Shown here in pieces: positions 25,496 to 32,986 of a DNA stretch of 39,879 nucleotides. The DNA comes from Pseudobutyrivibrio ruminis. GTDB taxonomy: Bacteria; Bacillota; Clostridia; Lachnospirales; Lachnospiraceae. The first letter of the stretch is position 1. Each line of letters starts with the position of its first letter. A program made the position numbers and the translations under genes. Location of the stretch: the NCBI RefSeq assembly GCF_015057245.1, contig NZ_SVET01000024.1, forward strand, positions 1 through 39,879, in the 5' to 3' direction. A model generated the notes under the pieces. It searched no databases. It saw only the letters and a list, made by a program, of their open reading frames with translations, and was not told the origin of the DNA.

Positions 25496-25527
25496 ACTGA
25501 AAGTTTAAATTAACTTAAACTTTCAGT
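25496..25527. promoter_or_regulatory. perfect 13-bp inverted repeat, candidate operator at the uraA promoter
   Basis: The arms ACTGAAAGTTTAA and TTAAACTTTCAGT are perfect with a 6-nt centre. The repeat abuts the -10 box of the uraA promoter and covers the likely start of transcription. It is not followed by a T-run. This fits a repressor site, or a 5'-terminal hairpin of the mRNA. It does not resemble a PyrR-binding loop. Confidence 0.5.
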
Positions 25528-25556
25528 ATTCTATCATTTTGATATAGGTTTGACAA
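25528..25556 (-). promoter_or_regulatory. uraA-upp promoter
   Basis: Minus strand: -35 TTGTCA (25551-25556), exactly 17 nt, -10 TAGAAT (25528-25533). Both boxes match five of six consensus bases. It drives uraA, upp and probably the CNB-like gene. Confidence 0.65.
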
Positions 25557-25581
25557 TAGTTTTTATTACTATTTATAACTA

Positions 25582-26346
25582 TTATATTTTTAGCACAAAT
25601 GCTACTAGCCCTAATAGAATTATGTGGGCTGGATAAAAGAGGTAGAAAAATCTGCGCAAAGCCACACTATCAGCTCCACGTTTTCCGTAATAGCTTGAAA
25701 CAGGAATAAGCATCAAGAATGCAAACACTTCTAAAACACTAGACATAAGCGTAAGCATCAACACACCCATTCCAAAGGACAATAATCTTTGTTTTTTAGT
25801 TGGCCCATTCAAATAATACATTACTGATATGCAGGTCACACCGGCCATCTTATAATCAAGATGAGCATAGTAGGCTATTCCCATACCCGCAAACATTACA
25901 AGAATCCTACAAGCATATATCGCATATACGTTAATATCTAATCCATCAATAAGCGAATAAGCATAAAGAACGCCTAGGCCTAATAATAAAGTCCAAAGAA
26001 CATTGTTGTAGTTTAAATCAAAGAAACTTCTTCTGAAAAGATAATCAAATGGTACTTCTGAAATCACCGCTATAGTAAGCAAACGAATGGCATATTTTTT
26101 TAGATTTCTAGTGTGTATAAAGCCTTCCACAAGCAGATAGCAATATATAGGAAATGCCATACGACCGATGCTTCGCAAAACAGCATCAACAAGAAATACT
26201 TTGTCATAAAGTTCTTGTGATATAACACCGGCATTATTAGTAAGCCATACCTCGAGCAGGCCTGCTCCAATATGATCTATAAACATAGTAATAACCGCGA
26301 TCAGCTTAAGACCTGTTCCTGTTATTTCAAAAGATTTTTTCCCCAT
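25582..26346 (-). CDS. TraX-family membrane protein
   Basis: The 254-residue protein has seven or eight hydrophobic helices and the features of the TraX family: GTGLKLIAVITMFIDHIGAG at the start, RSIGRMAFPIYCYLLVEGF in the second helix region and AHLDYKMAG later. TraX acetylates F pilin in Escherichia coli, but chromosomal homologues in Firmicutes have no known role and may be membrane acyltransferases. The start at 26346 overlaps the HAD stop by 1 nt (TAATG). An ATG five codons earlier is possible. No conjugation genes are nearby. Confidence 0.75.
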   Translation of the reverse strand: MGKKSFEITGTGLKLIAVITMFIDHIGAGLLEVWLTNNAGVISQELYDKVFLVDAVLRSIGRMAFPIYCYLLVEGFIHTRNLKKYAIRLLTIAVISEVPFDYLFRRSFFDLNYNNVLWTLLLGLGVLYAYSLIDGLDINVYAIYACRILVMFAGMGIAYYAHLDYKMAGVTCISVMYYLNGPTKKQRLLSFGMGVLMLTLMSSVLEVFAFLMLIPVSSYYGKRGADSVALRRFFYLFYPAHIILLGLVAFVLKI

Positions 26347-26822
26347 TATTCTACCAACCATTCTATAAATTCTCTAACTGCACCTCTACCACCATCTTTG
26401 CTTGCAACGTAATCTGCAAGCTCTATTACTTCCTTTGCTGCATCCGCCGGACAGCCAACAAGACCACCAGCATCTTTGATGTGTTTCATGCAATCATAAT
26501 CATTTAAATCATCACCACAGTATGCACATTGTTCCAAAGAATCGCCGTTTTTTTCAAGAATCTCCATAAGCTTTGGCAGCTTATCTGCAACTCCCTGATG
26601 TATCTCTGTGATGCTAAGCTCCTTTGCGCGATTCTCTACTATCTTACTAACACGGCCTGTAATAATAACAGGTGTGATTCCATTTGGTTTTGCTATATGA
26701 CAGATGCCGTATCCATCTTTGGCTGAAAAGGCTTTCATTATTTCCCCTTCCTGCCCCATATAAATATGGCCATCCGTAAGTGTGCCATCAACATCTAATA
26801 CTAAATACTTTATATTCTTCAT
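26346..26822 (-). CDS. KdsC/YrbI-like HAD-superfamily phosphatase
   Basis: The 158-residue protein is a cap-less HAD phosphatase. Motif I is LVLDVDGTLTDG with nucleophile D10 and D12, motif II is in VIITGR, and motif III is YCGDDLNDYDC. The length and motifs match KdsC (KDO-8-phosphate phosphatase) and related sugar-acid phosphatases. A Gram-positive has no KDO-lipid A, so the substrate may be another sialic-acid-like or cell-wall sugar phosphate, or it may be a general phosphatase. The ATG has AAGGAG 8 nt upstream, located in the 3' arm of the preceding terminator. It probably shares a transcript with the TraX gene. Confidence 0.85.
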   Translation of the reverse strand: MKNIKYLVLDVDGTLTDGHIYMGQEGEIMKAFSAKDGYGICHIAKPNGITPVIITGRVSKIVENRAKELSITEIHQGVADKLPKLMEILEKNGDSLEQCAYCGDDLNDYDCMKHIKDAGGLVGCPADAAKEVIELADYVASKDGGRGAVREFIEWLVE

Positions 26823-26823
26823 T

Positions 26824-26854
26824 AAAAAATCTCCTTAGAAAATCTAAGGAGATT
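26824..26854 (-). terminator. terminator whose 3' arm contains the HAD gene's ribosome binding site
   Basis: In minus-strand sense, 11-bp arms AATCTCCTTAG and CTAAGGAGATT with a 5-nt loop are followed by six T. It ends the dapA-transporter transcript 11 nt after the stop codon. The AAGGAG in its 3' arm lies 8 nt from the HAD ATG, so the stem would hide it. Confidence 0.85.
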
Positions 26855-26865
26855 ATACAATATTC

Positions 26866-28401
26866 TTATGCAGTTTTCTTTACAAAAATATTTTTAATAA
26901 CAAATAATGTGCCAATCATAAGAGCGACGCCTATTATCAAGCATATTGCCCAATTTCTAACAAAGCCTGAAATAATATATGAAACAAATGATACCGCAGC
27001 AACTGTCATCGCATATGGAAGCTGAGTACTAACATGGCTAATGTGATTACATTCTGCACCAGCGGATGCCATAATTGTAGTATCTGAAATAGGCGAACAA
27101 TGATCGCCGCAAACAGCGCCTGCCATACAAGCAGAGATTGCAATAATCATAAGTTCATTATTTACATCTCCACCAAATACATTTACAACGATAGGAATAA
27201 GAATACCAAATGTTCCCCATGATGTGCCAGTAGCAAATGCCAGGAAAACACCCACTACAAATACAAGAGCTGGTAAGAGACTCATTAGAGCTCTGTTATC
27301 TGCAATTACTGCAACAAGACCACCAACATATTCTGCTGCACCAAGAGAATCTGTCATTGATTTTAATGTCCATGCAAAAGTAAGAACCAAGATGGCTGGA
27401 ACCATACTCTTGAATCCCTCTGGAATAGCATTCATACATTCGTTGAAGCTAAGCACTTTTGTTGCAAGATAAAAGATAATAGTAATAATAAGAGCTACAA
27501 CTGAGCCATATACAAGTCCAACTGATGCATCTGAATTAGAAAAAGCATCAATGAAGTTCTCACCTGAGAAGAATCCACCTGTATAAATCATACCAATTAC
27601 ACAACAAATGATAAGCGATATAATTGGAAGTACAAGGTGAATAACTTTACCCTTTTGTGAAACAGGTGGATGAGGCTGATCCTCAGCTCCTGTAAGTGCC
27701 GCGCCATCTTTTTTCACCTTAATCTTATTCTGAGCCATATGATTAAGCTCTGCTAAATTCATTGAACCATAATCAAAGTTCATATATGTGATTGTAAACA
27801 TCATAACAAGTGTTAATAATGCGTAGAAGTTGTATGGGATAGCTTTAATAAATAATGAAAGGCCATTAGCACCATCTACAAATCCTGTTACAGCTGCTGC
27901 CCATGATGAAATAGGAGCAATGATACAAACTGGAGCGGCAGTTGCATCTATTAAATATGCAAGCTTTTCTCTAGAAATACCGTGCTTATCTGTAACTGGT
28001 CTCATAACTGAACCTACTGTTAAGCAGTTGAAATAATCATCGATGAATATCAACATACCAAGAACGATAGTAGCAACCTGCGCACCAGCCTTTGTTTTTA
28101 CATGAGTAACAGCCCATTTACCAAAAGCAGCTGAACCGCCAGCTCTGTTCATAAGCATAACCATGCTTCCAAGTACAACTAAGAAAATCAGAATACCAAC
28201 ATTCCAACTATCTGAAAGCTGTCCTATCATTCCATCTACAAAGATATGTTCCATTGCAGCTGTAAGGTTGAATCCAGCATACAATAATCCGCCTGCAAAA
28301 ATTCCTATAAATAATGAAGAATAAACTTCTTTTGTTATTAACGCCAAAGCGATAGCAATAATTGGTGGCAATAGCGACCATATTGTATTAGTAAATTCCA
28401 T
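26866..28401 (-). CDS. NhaC-family Na+/H+ antiporter-like transporter, probable lysine transporter (LysW type)
   Basis: The 511-residue membrane protein has about 12 helices and NhaC-family segments such as FIDDYFNCLTVGSVMRPVTD (about residues 118-137), CGDHCSPISDTT and LPYAMTVAAV. NhaC-superfamily genes in lysine-riboswitch regulons were predicted to be lysine transporters and named LysW (Rodionov and colleagues, 2003). Here the gene overlaps the dapA stop by 14 nt in the same riboswitch-controlled transcript, which favours lysine over sodium as substrate. No direct substrate evidence is in the sequence. Confidence 0.75.
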   Translation of the reverse strand: MEFTNTIWSLLPPIIAIALALITKEVYSSLFIGIFAGGLLYAGFNLTAAMEHIFVDGMIGQLSDSWNVGILIFLVVLGSMVMLMNRAGGSAAFGKWAVTHVKTKAGAQVATIVLGMLIFIDDYFNCLTVGSVMRPVTDKHGISREKLAYLIDATAAPVCIIAPISSWAAAVTGFVDGANGLSLFIKAIPYNFYALLTLVMMFTITYMNFDYGSMNLAELNHMAQNKIKVKKDGAALTGAEDQPHPPVSQKGKVIHLVLPIISLIICCVIGMIYTGGFFSGENFIDAFSNSDASVGLVYGSVVALIITIIFYLATKVLSFNECMNAIPEGFKSMVPAILVLTFAWTLKSMTDSLGAAEYVGGLVAVIADNRALMSLLPALVFVVGVFLAFATGTSWGTFGILIPIVVNVFGGDVNNELMIIAISACMAGAVCGDHCSPISDTTIMASAGAECNHISHVSTQLPYAMTVAAVSFVSYIISGFVRNWAICLIIGVALMIGTLFVIKNIFVKKTA

Positions 28402-29272
28402 ATGTCTTCATGTTCTCCTTTAATATATTTGTATGCCCCTCTTCCATTTCTGTAAGAGGTTTTCTGAGAGGTCCTACTTCAAATCCCATAAGATTAAGAG
28501 CTTTCTTTACAGGAATTGGGTTAACCTCTGAGAATAGCGAATCAATAAGAGGTAATGCATCTAACTGCATCTTTGATGCCTTTTTGTAATCTCCGTCCAA
28601 GCATGCTTGGCACAAATCATGAGTCTGCTGAGGTGCAACATTTGAAAGAACTGAAATAACTCCAATTCCACCAAGTGACATAATTGGAACGATTTGGTCA
28701 TCGTTGCCAGAATATACATCAATACATCCATCAGCTAGCTGAAGAAGCTTTGCAATTTGACTTATGTTTCCTGATGCTTCTTTTATTGCGACAATATTTT
28801 TTACATCCTTTGCCAAACGTACTGCTGTCTCAGGAAGAATATTGCATCCTGTACGGCTTGGTACATTGTAAAGAATACATGGGATATTGATGGCATCGGC
28901 TGTATCTTTAAAATGAACATAAAGTCCATTTTGAGTTGCCTTATTGTAATAAGGAGTAACTAAAAGTACTGCATCAGCCCCAGCAGCTTCTGCTTCCTTA
29001 GACAAATATATAGCTGTCTCTGTAGAGTTAGAGCCTGTACCTGCAATAACTGGCACACGATGATTAACTGTCTTTATACAATGACGAACCACATCTAAGT
29101 GTTCCTCATGAGAAAGAGTTGAAGCTTCGCCTGTTGTTCCACAAATTACAATGGCATCTGTACTATTTTTAATTTGATACTCAATCAAATTATCAAGTTT
29201 CTCATAGTTAACTGAACAGTCCTCGTTAAATGGTGTGACAATTGCTACTGCTGCACCTGTAAAAATACTCAT
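28388..29272 (-). CDS. dapA: 4-hydroxy-tetrahydrodipicolinate synthase
   Basis: It condenses pyruvate and aspartate semialdehyde, the first committed step to diaminopimelate and lysine. The 294-residue product has the TTGE motif (residues 46-49), Y135 in LYNVPSRTG and the Schiff-base lysine K164 in AIKEASG, all intact. It is the first gene after the lysine riboswitch, with AGGAGG-type site before the ATG, and its 3' end overlaps the transporter gene. Confidence 0.97.
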   Translation of the reverse strand: MSIFTGAAVAIVTPFNEDCSVNYEKLDNLIEYQIKNSTDAIVICGTTGEASTLSHEEHLDVVRHCIKTVNHRVPVIAGTGSNSTETAIYLSKEAEAAGADAVLLVTPYYNKATQNGLYVHFKDTADAINIPCILYNVPSRTGCNILPETAVRLAKDVKNIVAIKEASGNISQIAKLLQLADGCIDVYSGNDDQIVPIMSLGGIGVISVLSNVAPQQTHDLCQACLDGDYKKASKMQLDALPLIDSLFSEVNPIPVKKALNLMGFEVGPLRKPLTEMEEGHTNILKENMKTYGIY

Positions 29273-29313
29273 TACAATTCCTCCTTTTAGCTAAATAATC
29301 CCAATTGATGCAA

Positions 29314-29341
29314 TAAAAAAGCCGACCAATAAATGGTCGGC
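29314..29341 (-). terminator. terminator of the lysine riboswitch
   Basis: In minus-strand sense the arms GCCGACCA and TGGTCGGC with a short loop are followed by six T. It lies between the aptamer and dapA and is the expression platform expected for an OFF-switch that terminates when lysine is bound. Confidence 0.88.
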
Positions 29342-29359
29342 AACATAAATCAAAATACA

Positions 29360-29550
29360 TCTTATGATAGCTCCCCATCTATTACTGCAAACATTGCATT
29401 AGATGACAGTCATGTGGCTATTAACCATATGCCCAGGACAAGAAGCATCAGGTGCTACTCTCCTTCGGCGAAATCCCCTTTCATCCTGTATCACATGGGC
29501 CTGTCCCATCAACAAGATTACTTTTGTCATTCGCAACCTCTATCTCTTAT
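29360..29550 (-). ncRNA. lysine riboswitch (L box) upstream of dapA
   Basis: In minus-strand sense the conserved L-box elements appear in order: ATAGAGGTTGCGA, then GAAAGGGGATTTCGCCGAAG, then CTGGGCATATGGTTAATAGC with CCACATGACTGTCA, then GGGGAGCTATCA. The P1 stem is GATAG (near 29540-29544) against CTATC (near 29366-29370). It is followed by a terminator 40 nt before dapA. The pattern matches known lysine riboswitches well. Lysine binding would stop transcription of dapA and the transporter. Confidence 0.9.
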
Positions 29551-29563
29551 TAAATTTGTGTAT

Positions 29564-29592
29564 ATACTACATCGCTATGTTTTACATGTCAA
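29564..29592 (-). promoter_or_regulatory. promoter of the dapA riboswitch transcript
   Basis: Minus strand: perfect -35 TTGACA (29587-29592), 17-nt spacer, -10 TAGTAT (29564-29569). Transcription would begin near 29557, just before the aptamer. Confidence 0.8.
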
Positions 29593-29600
29593 CTATAAAT

Positions 29601-29630
29601 TGCTAATAAATGTAAATCTATGTTAAAATT
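29601..29630 (+). promoter_or_regulatory. candidate promoter of the amidase gene
   Basis: Plus strand: -35 TTGCTA (about 29601-29606), about 18 nt, -10 TAAAAT (about 29625-29630), then a short leader with ATGGAGGAATAATAAG before the start codon. It diverges from the dapA promoter. Confidence 0.45.
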
Positions 29631-29657
29631 AAACCAAATTTATGGAGGAATAATAAG

Positions 29658-30452
29658 ATGAAATCGTTTTTAAAAAAAGGCATTAGTCTTGTTCTTGGAC
29701 TTGCCCTTGTATCTTTGCTTTTCACAAGCAATTCATTCTATTCTGAAGCAAAATCAAAATCTTCAGCTAAAAAGAATATTGTTGTAGTCCTTGACCCTGG
29801 TCACGACTCTACTCATACAGGATGTCATTATGAAAACTTTGAAGAAGGTATTGCAAATCTTTATATTGCATACTATTGCAAAGCAGAATTAGAAAAATAT
29901 TCTGGCGTCACAGTATATATGACTCGTTATGGTTTCGAATGTCCATACGGAGCGGATCCCGATTCAAAATCATCTTGCTTATCAGCACGTGTCAACTATG
30001 CAAAGTCAGTTAAGGCAGACGTGCTTGTTAGCTTGCACAACGACTATGATCCAGATTTAGATGTATCTCAGAATGGTTCTAAAGTAATTGTTCCAAATGC
30101 TAACTACAAGCCAGATATATGCGTAGCCGGCACTACACTTGGTCAGTCAATATTGACTCAGCTTACAGCCACAGGCCTTAATGTAAACAACTGGAAGCTT
30201 TGTCCAAATGGAACTGGAATCGTCACAAGAGATTCTGAATCTAGTAAATATCCTGACGGTTCAGCAAAAGATTTTTATGCTCTTATTAATCAGTCTAAAA
30301 CAGCAGGTTTTCCATGCGTCATTGTTGAGCATGCATTCTGCACAAACTACTCTGATAGAGTTAATCATCTTTCAACACCTGAGCAGTATCAACAGCTTGG
30401 CATTGCAGATGCTACTGGCATCGCAAACTACTACGGACTTACATTAAAGTAA
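29658..30452 (+). CDS. secreted N-acetylmuramoyl-L-alanine amidase (Amidase_3)
   Basis: The 264-residue protein has a signal peptide (hydrophobic residues about 8-25, cleavage probably after SEA at 29-31 or nearby) and a single zinc amidase domain. The ligands and catalytic residues are visible: H49 in DPGHDS, E63, H127 in SLHND and catalytic E224 in VEHAF. It cuts the bond between muramic acid and the peptide stem in peptidoglycan. No cell-wall-binding repeat is attached, so it may be freely secreted or act with partners. A ribosome binding site GGAGG is present. Confidence 0.93.
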   Translation: MKSFLKKGISLVLGLALVSLLFTSNSFYSEAKSKSSAKKNIVVVLDPGHDSTHTGCHYENFEEGIANLYIAYYCKAELEKYSGVTVYMTRYGFECPYGADPDSKSSCLSARVNYAKSVKADVLVSLHNDYDPDLDVSQNGSKVIVPNANYKPDICVAGTTLGQSILTQLTATGLNVNNWKLCPNGTGIVTRDSESSKYPDGSAKDFYALINQSKTAGFPCVIVEHAFCTNYSDRVNHLSTPEQYQQLGIADATGIANYYGLTLK

Positions 30453-30479
30453 TTTATATGTATTGGGGAGAATTTTGTT

Positions 30480-31442
30480 TTGAGCAAACAAAGAATATTT
30501 AATATTATTCAAATTGGAAATAAGGATGATATTCCAAGTAGGCTTTTTGATATCTTTATCACTATCATCATCAGTATCAACATACTGGTGATGATTTTGG
30601 AAACCTACAGCGAATTGTCTCCTTATTTTTCTTTTTTAGACAAAGTCGCCTACATCACAATTATTATTTTCTGCATAGAATATGCCCTTAGGATCTGGAC
30701 TGCAGATTTACTTTACCCACAACTTCCCAAATACAAAGCTGTATTGAAGTTTTTAATATCCTTTGATGGCATTGTGGATTTGTTTACAATACTGCCATTT
30801 TTCTATTTATCAGGTTTTGTTGCATTTAGAATTCTTAGAATCGTACGAATCTTCCACCTGTTTCGAATTAACGGACAGTATGATTCTTTCGCCGTAATCA
30901 TTTCAGTATTACAAGAAAAAAAGAATCAGATTATGTCCTCTGTTATGATAGTGCTGATTCTTATGCTTGCCAGTTCAATCGGAATTTATTATGCAGAGCA
31001 TGATGCCCAACCCGAAGTTTTCAGAAATGCCTTTTCCGGAATTTGGTGGTCCGTATCCACACTATTAACCGTTGGCTATGGAGACATATATCCCATCACC
31101 GTAGCAGGCAGAATCATGGCAATTGTGACAGCATTTTTAGGGGTAGGAGTAGTCGCTATTCCAACAGGTATCATTAGTGCCGGCTTCGTTGAGCATTATT
31201 CTAGGGTTAAGCTTCTTGCAAGCTTTGCAAAAGATGAACACATTGATTTAATTACCGTAAACATCAACGATGCTCATTGCTGGAATGGTTTACATATATC
31301 TGAAATAAGCGTTCCCGACCATTTTCTACCTGCCATTGTTATGAGGGATGATGAAGCTCTCATTCCTATACAAGAGCTCAAATTAAAAACCGGCGACAAA
31401 GTTATCCTTGCCGCCGATATGTATTTCCTACATACGTACTAA
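30480..31442 (+). CDS. voltage-gated-type potassium channel with a C-terminal RCK_C-like domain
   Basis: The 320-residue protein has six predicted membrane helices. The S4-like helix reads FRILRIVRIFHLFRI (residues about 119-133) with Arg or His at every third position. The selectivity filter TVGYGD is at 197-202, and the C-terminal 80 residues resemble a TrkA_C/RCK_C regulatory domain (about 235-317). It would pass K+ across the cytoplasmic membrane, probably voltage-gated. The start is TTG with GGGGAG upstream. It lies 27 nt after the amidase gene, and its 3' end overlaps the convergent GGDEF gene by 15 bp. Confidence 0.88.
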   Translation: MSKQRIFNIIQIGNKDDIPSRLFDIFITIIISINILVMILETYSELSPYFSFLDKVAYITIIIFCIEYALRIWTADLLYPQLPKYKAVLKFLISFDGIVDLFTILPFFYLSGFVAFRILRIVRIFHLFRINGQYDSFAVIISVLQEKKNQIMSSVMIVLILMLASSIGIYYAEHDAQPEVFRNAFSGIWWSVSTLLTVGYGDIYPITVAGRIMAIVTAFLGVGVVAIPTGIISAGFVEHYSRVKLLASFAKDEHIDLITVNINDAHCWNGLHISEISVPDHFLPAIVMRDDEALIPIQELKLKTGDKVILAADMYFLHTY

Positions 31443-32918
31443 TCTATTAATTGTTTGCTGTTTCAATTCATCTGATGAATCTGTCATCACCACTTCATCA
31501 GCACCTAATTCTTTTGCTTGGAAGCTCTCCTCCGGGGAGCTTGCCACAGCTAGAATTGGTATATGCATAAAGCCTTCTCGTTTCTTTAAATATCTAATAA
31601 TTATTCCGCTTTCATTTACAAGTAACATATCCACTACTACAAGCTGAAGCTTCTCATGATATTGACTGATGCATCTAAGAGCTTCATCCTCATTATGCGT
31701 CTTCACTATTTCAAATCTCTTAATTGTATCTTCAACTATTCCAAATATTATATTAATGTCGCCATCTGTTAATGCAATCACTACCGGCTTTGAAGGATAT
31801 TCAAAGTTGCTAATTTTCCATGCTGTACACTTGCTTTTACCAAAAAGCTTAGATTTATACAAAGCATCATCGGCCATTCTGAAAATCTCACTGCAGGTGT
31901 GATTTCCATCATCGATTATTGCTCCAATGCTAGCTGTAAATGGTTGTCCGTTTCCAAGATTTATATCTGTCATAAACATTTGGAGCGTTCGACATCTCAT
32001 CTCCAAAATGGTCATGTCATTCATCTTAGGCATTAGAACGACAAACTCATCTCCTCCGTATCTACCTATTATATCGTAAGCTCTAAAATTATCGATAAGA
32101 AGCTGTCCTACACGTTCCAATAACCTGTCTCCAGCATCATGCCCCAGATTATCGTTTACATCTTTGAAGTTATCTATATCAACCATAATCATTGCACATG
32201 CTTCCTCTGGTTTCTTTTGCATATACTGGTACTCCATTCGCTGCATAAGAGTATCTTTATTAAGAACATGTGTAAGCTTGTCCAATGAACTTAATTGCTT
32301 TAGTTCAATCATAGCCAGCCCTTCTCTGCTACGCATTACCAATATAATGTGGGCTGACAACATAGACATAACATATGCTGCCATTAGCATATATAATTCT
32401 CTTGTATATAATTCGGGCTCCTTATAAAAATATGCGATTATAGCATATATAATAATAGCAATAAGCTCTTCACAACCATATTTATACATTTTATCAATGT
32501 AAACCATAGGAAACAGTGCAATCACAAGAGGCGTCCACACTGCAGGGCGCTCCGAAACCGCCACCGCATCAAACAACATTATGATTGTTACTAGTGAAAA
32601 ATAGAAGATACCACATATTATTCCAGTCATATGAGTACTTATATGAACCCATGGCTTTCTAAGGTGCAGATTAATTATATAATAGACAACCATCAACGGA
32701 ATTATTAAGAAGTGCACTCCATGGATTTTAAAACTAGGCACAACAAAATGAGCCAAGATCAAAAGAAGTGAATAAATAATAGAAGTATACATGCAGACCT
32801 TGCGCATCATGTAAAGATTGCTCTTATTAATATTTTCAATGCATTCCTTAAAGTAAGTTCTAATCTGAGCATTCTCTTTATGTTGAGTTTCTCGAAAAGT
32901 GTCTACAAACTTAAACAT
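31428..32918 (-). CDS. membrane diguanylate cyclase (GGDEF) with a C-terminal receiver-like domain
   Basis: The 496-residue protein has a helical N-terminus, about six membrane helices (residues 45-200), a GGDEF domain with active-site GGDEF at 288-292 and the product-inhibition site RAYD at 279-282, five residues upstream. A C-terminal receiver-like domain spans about 370-496. That domain has D430 in VVVDMLL, in the phospho-acceptor place, but the position usually held by lysine reads VVMTDSS, so phosphorylation is doubtful. It should make cyclic di-GMP from GTP. The order GGDEF then REC is less usual than REC first. The ATG has only a weak ribosome binding site. It follows the NAD(P)HX repair gene by 68 nt. 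Confidence 0.9.
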   Translation of the reverse strand: MFKFVDTFRETQHKENAQIRTYFKECIENINKSNLYMMRKVCMYTSIIYSLLLILAHFVVPSFKIHGVHFLIIPLMVVYYIINLHLRKPWVHISTHMTGIICGIFYFSLVTIIMLFDAVAVSERPAVWTPLVIALFPMVYIDKMYKYGCEELIAIIIYAIIAYFYKEPELYTRELYMLMAAYVMSMLSAHIILVMRSREGLAMIELKQLSSLDKLTHVLNKDTLMQRMEYQYMQKKPEEACAMIMVDIDNFKDVNDNLGHDAGDRLLERVGQLLIDNFRAYDIIGRYGGDEFVVLMPKMNDMTILEMRCRTLQMFMTDINLGNGQPFTASIGAIIDDGNHTCSEIFRMADDALYKSKLFGKSKCTAWKISNFEYPSKPVVIALTDGDINIIFGIVEDTIKRFEIVKTHNEDEALRCISQYHEKLQLVVVDMLLVNESGIIIRYLKKREGFMHIPILAVASSPEESFQAKELGADEVVMTDSSDELKQQTINRLVRM

Positions 32919-32986
32919 ATTTTAACATTAGCATATTAATCCAATAATAATTTGCCTACACTGTGAAATTACTGTGAATTATTAAT

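Noticed and set aside
25582..26346. Conjugation module, because of the TraX family
   Set aside because: No other transfer gene, relaxase, origin of transfer or integrase is seen, and the flanking genes are housekeeping.
29333..29626. Plus-strand open frame over the lysine riboswitch
   Set aside because: The conserved sequence on the opposite strand is explained by the L-box aptamer. The frame has no ribosome binding site and no family match.
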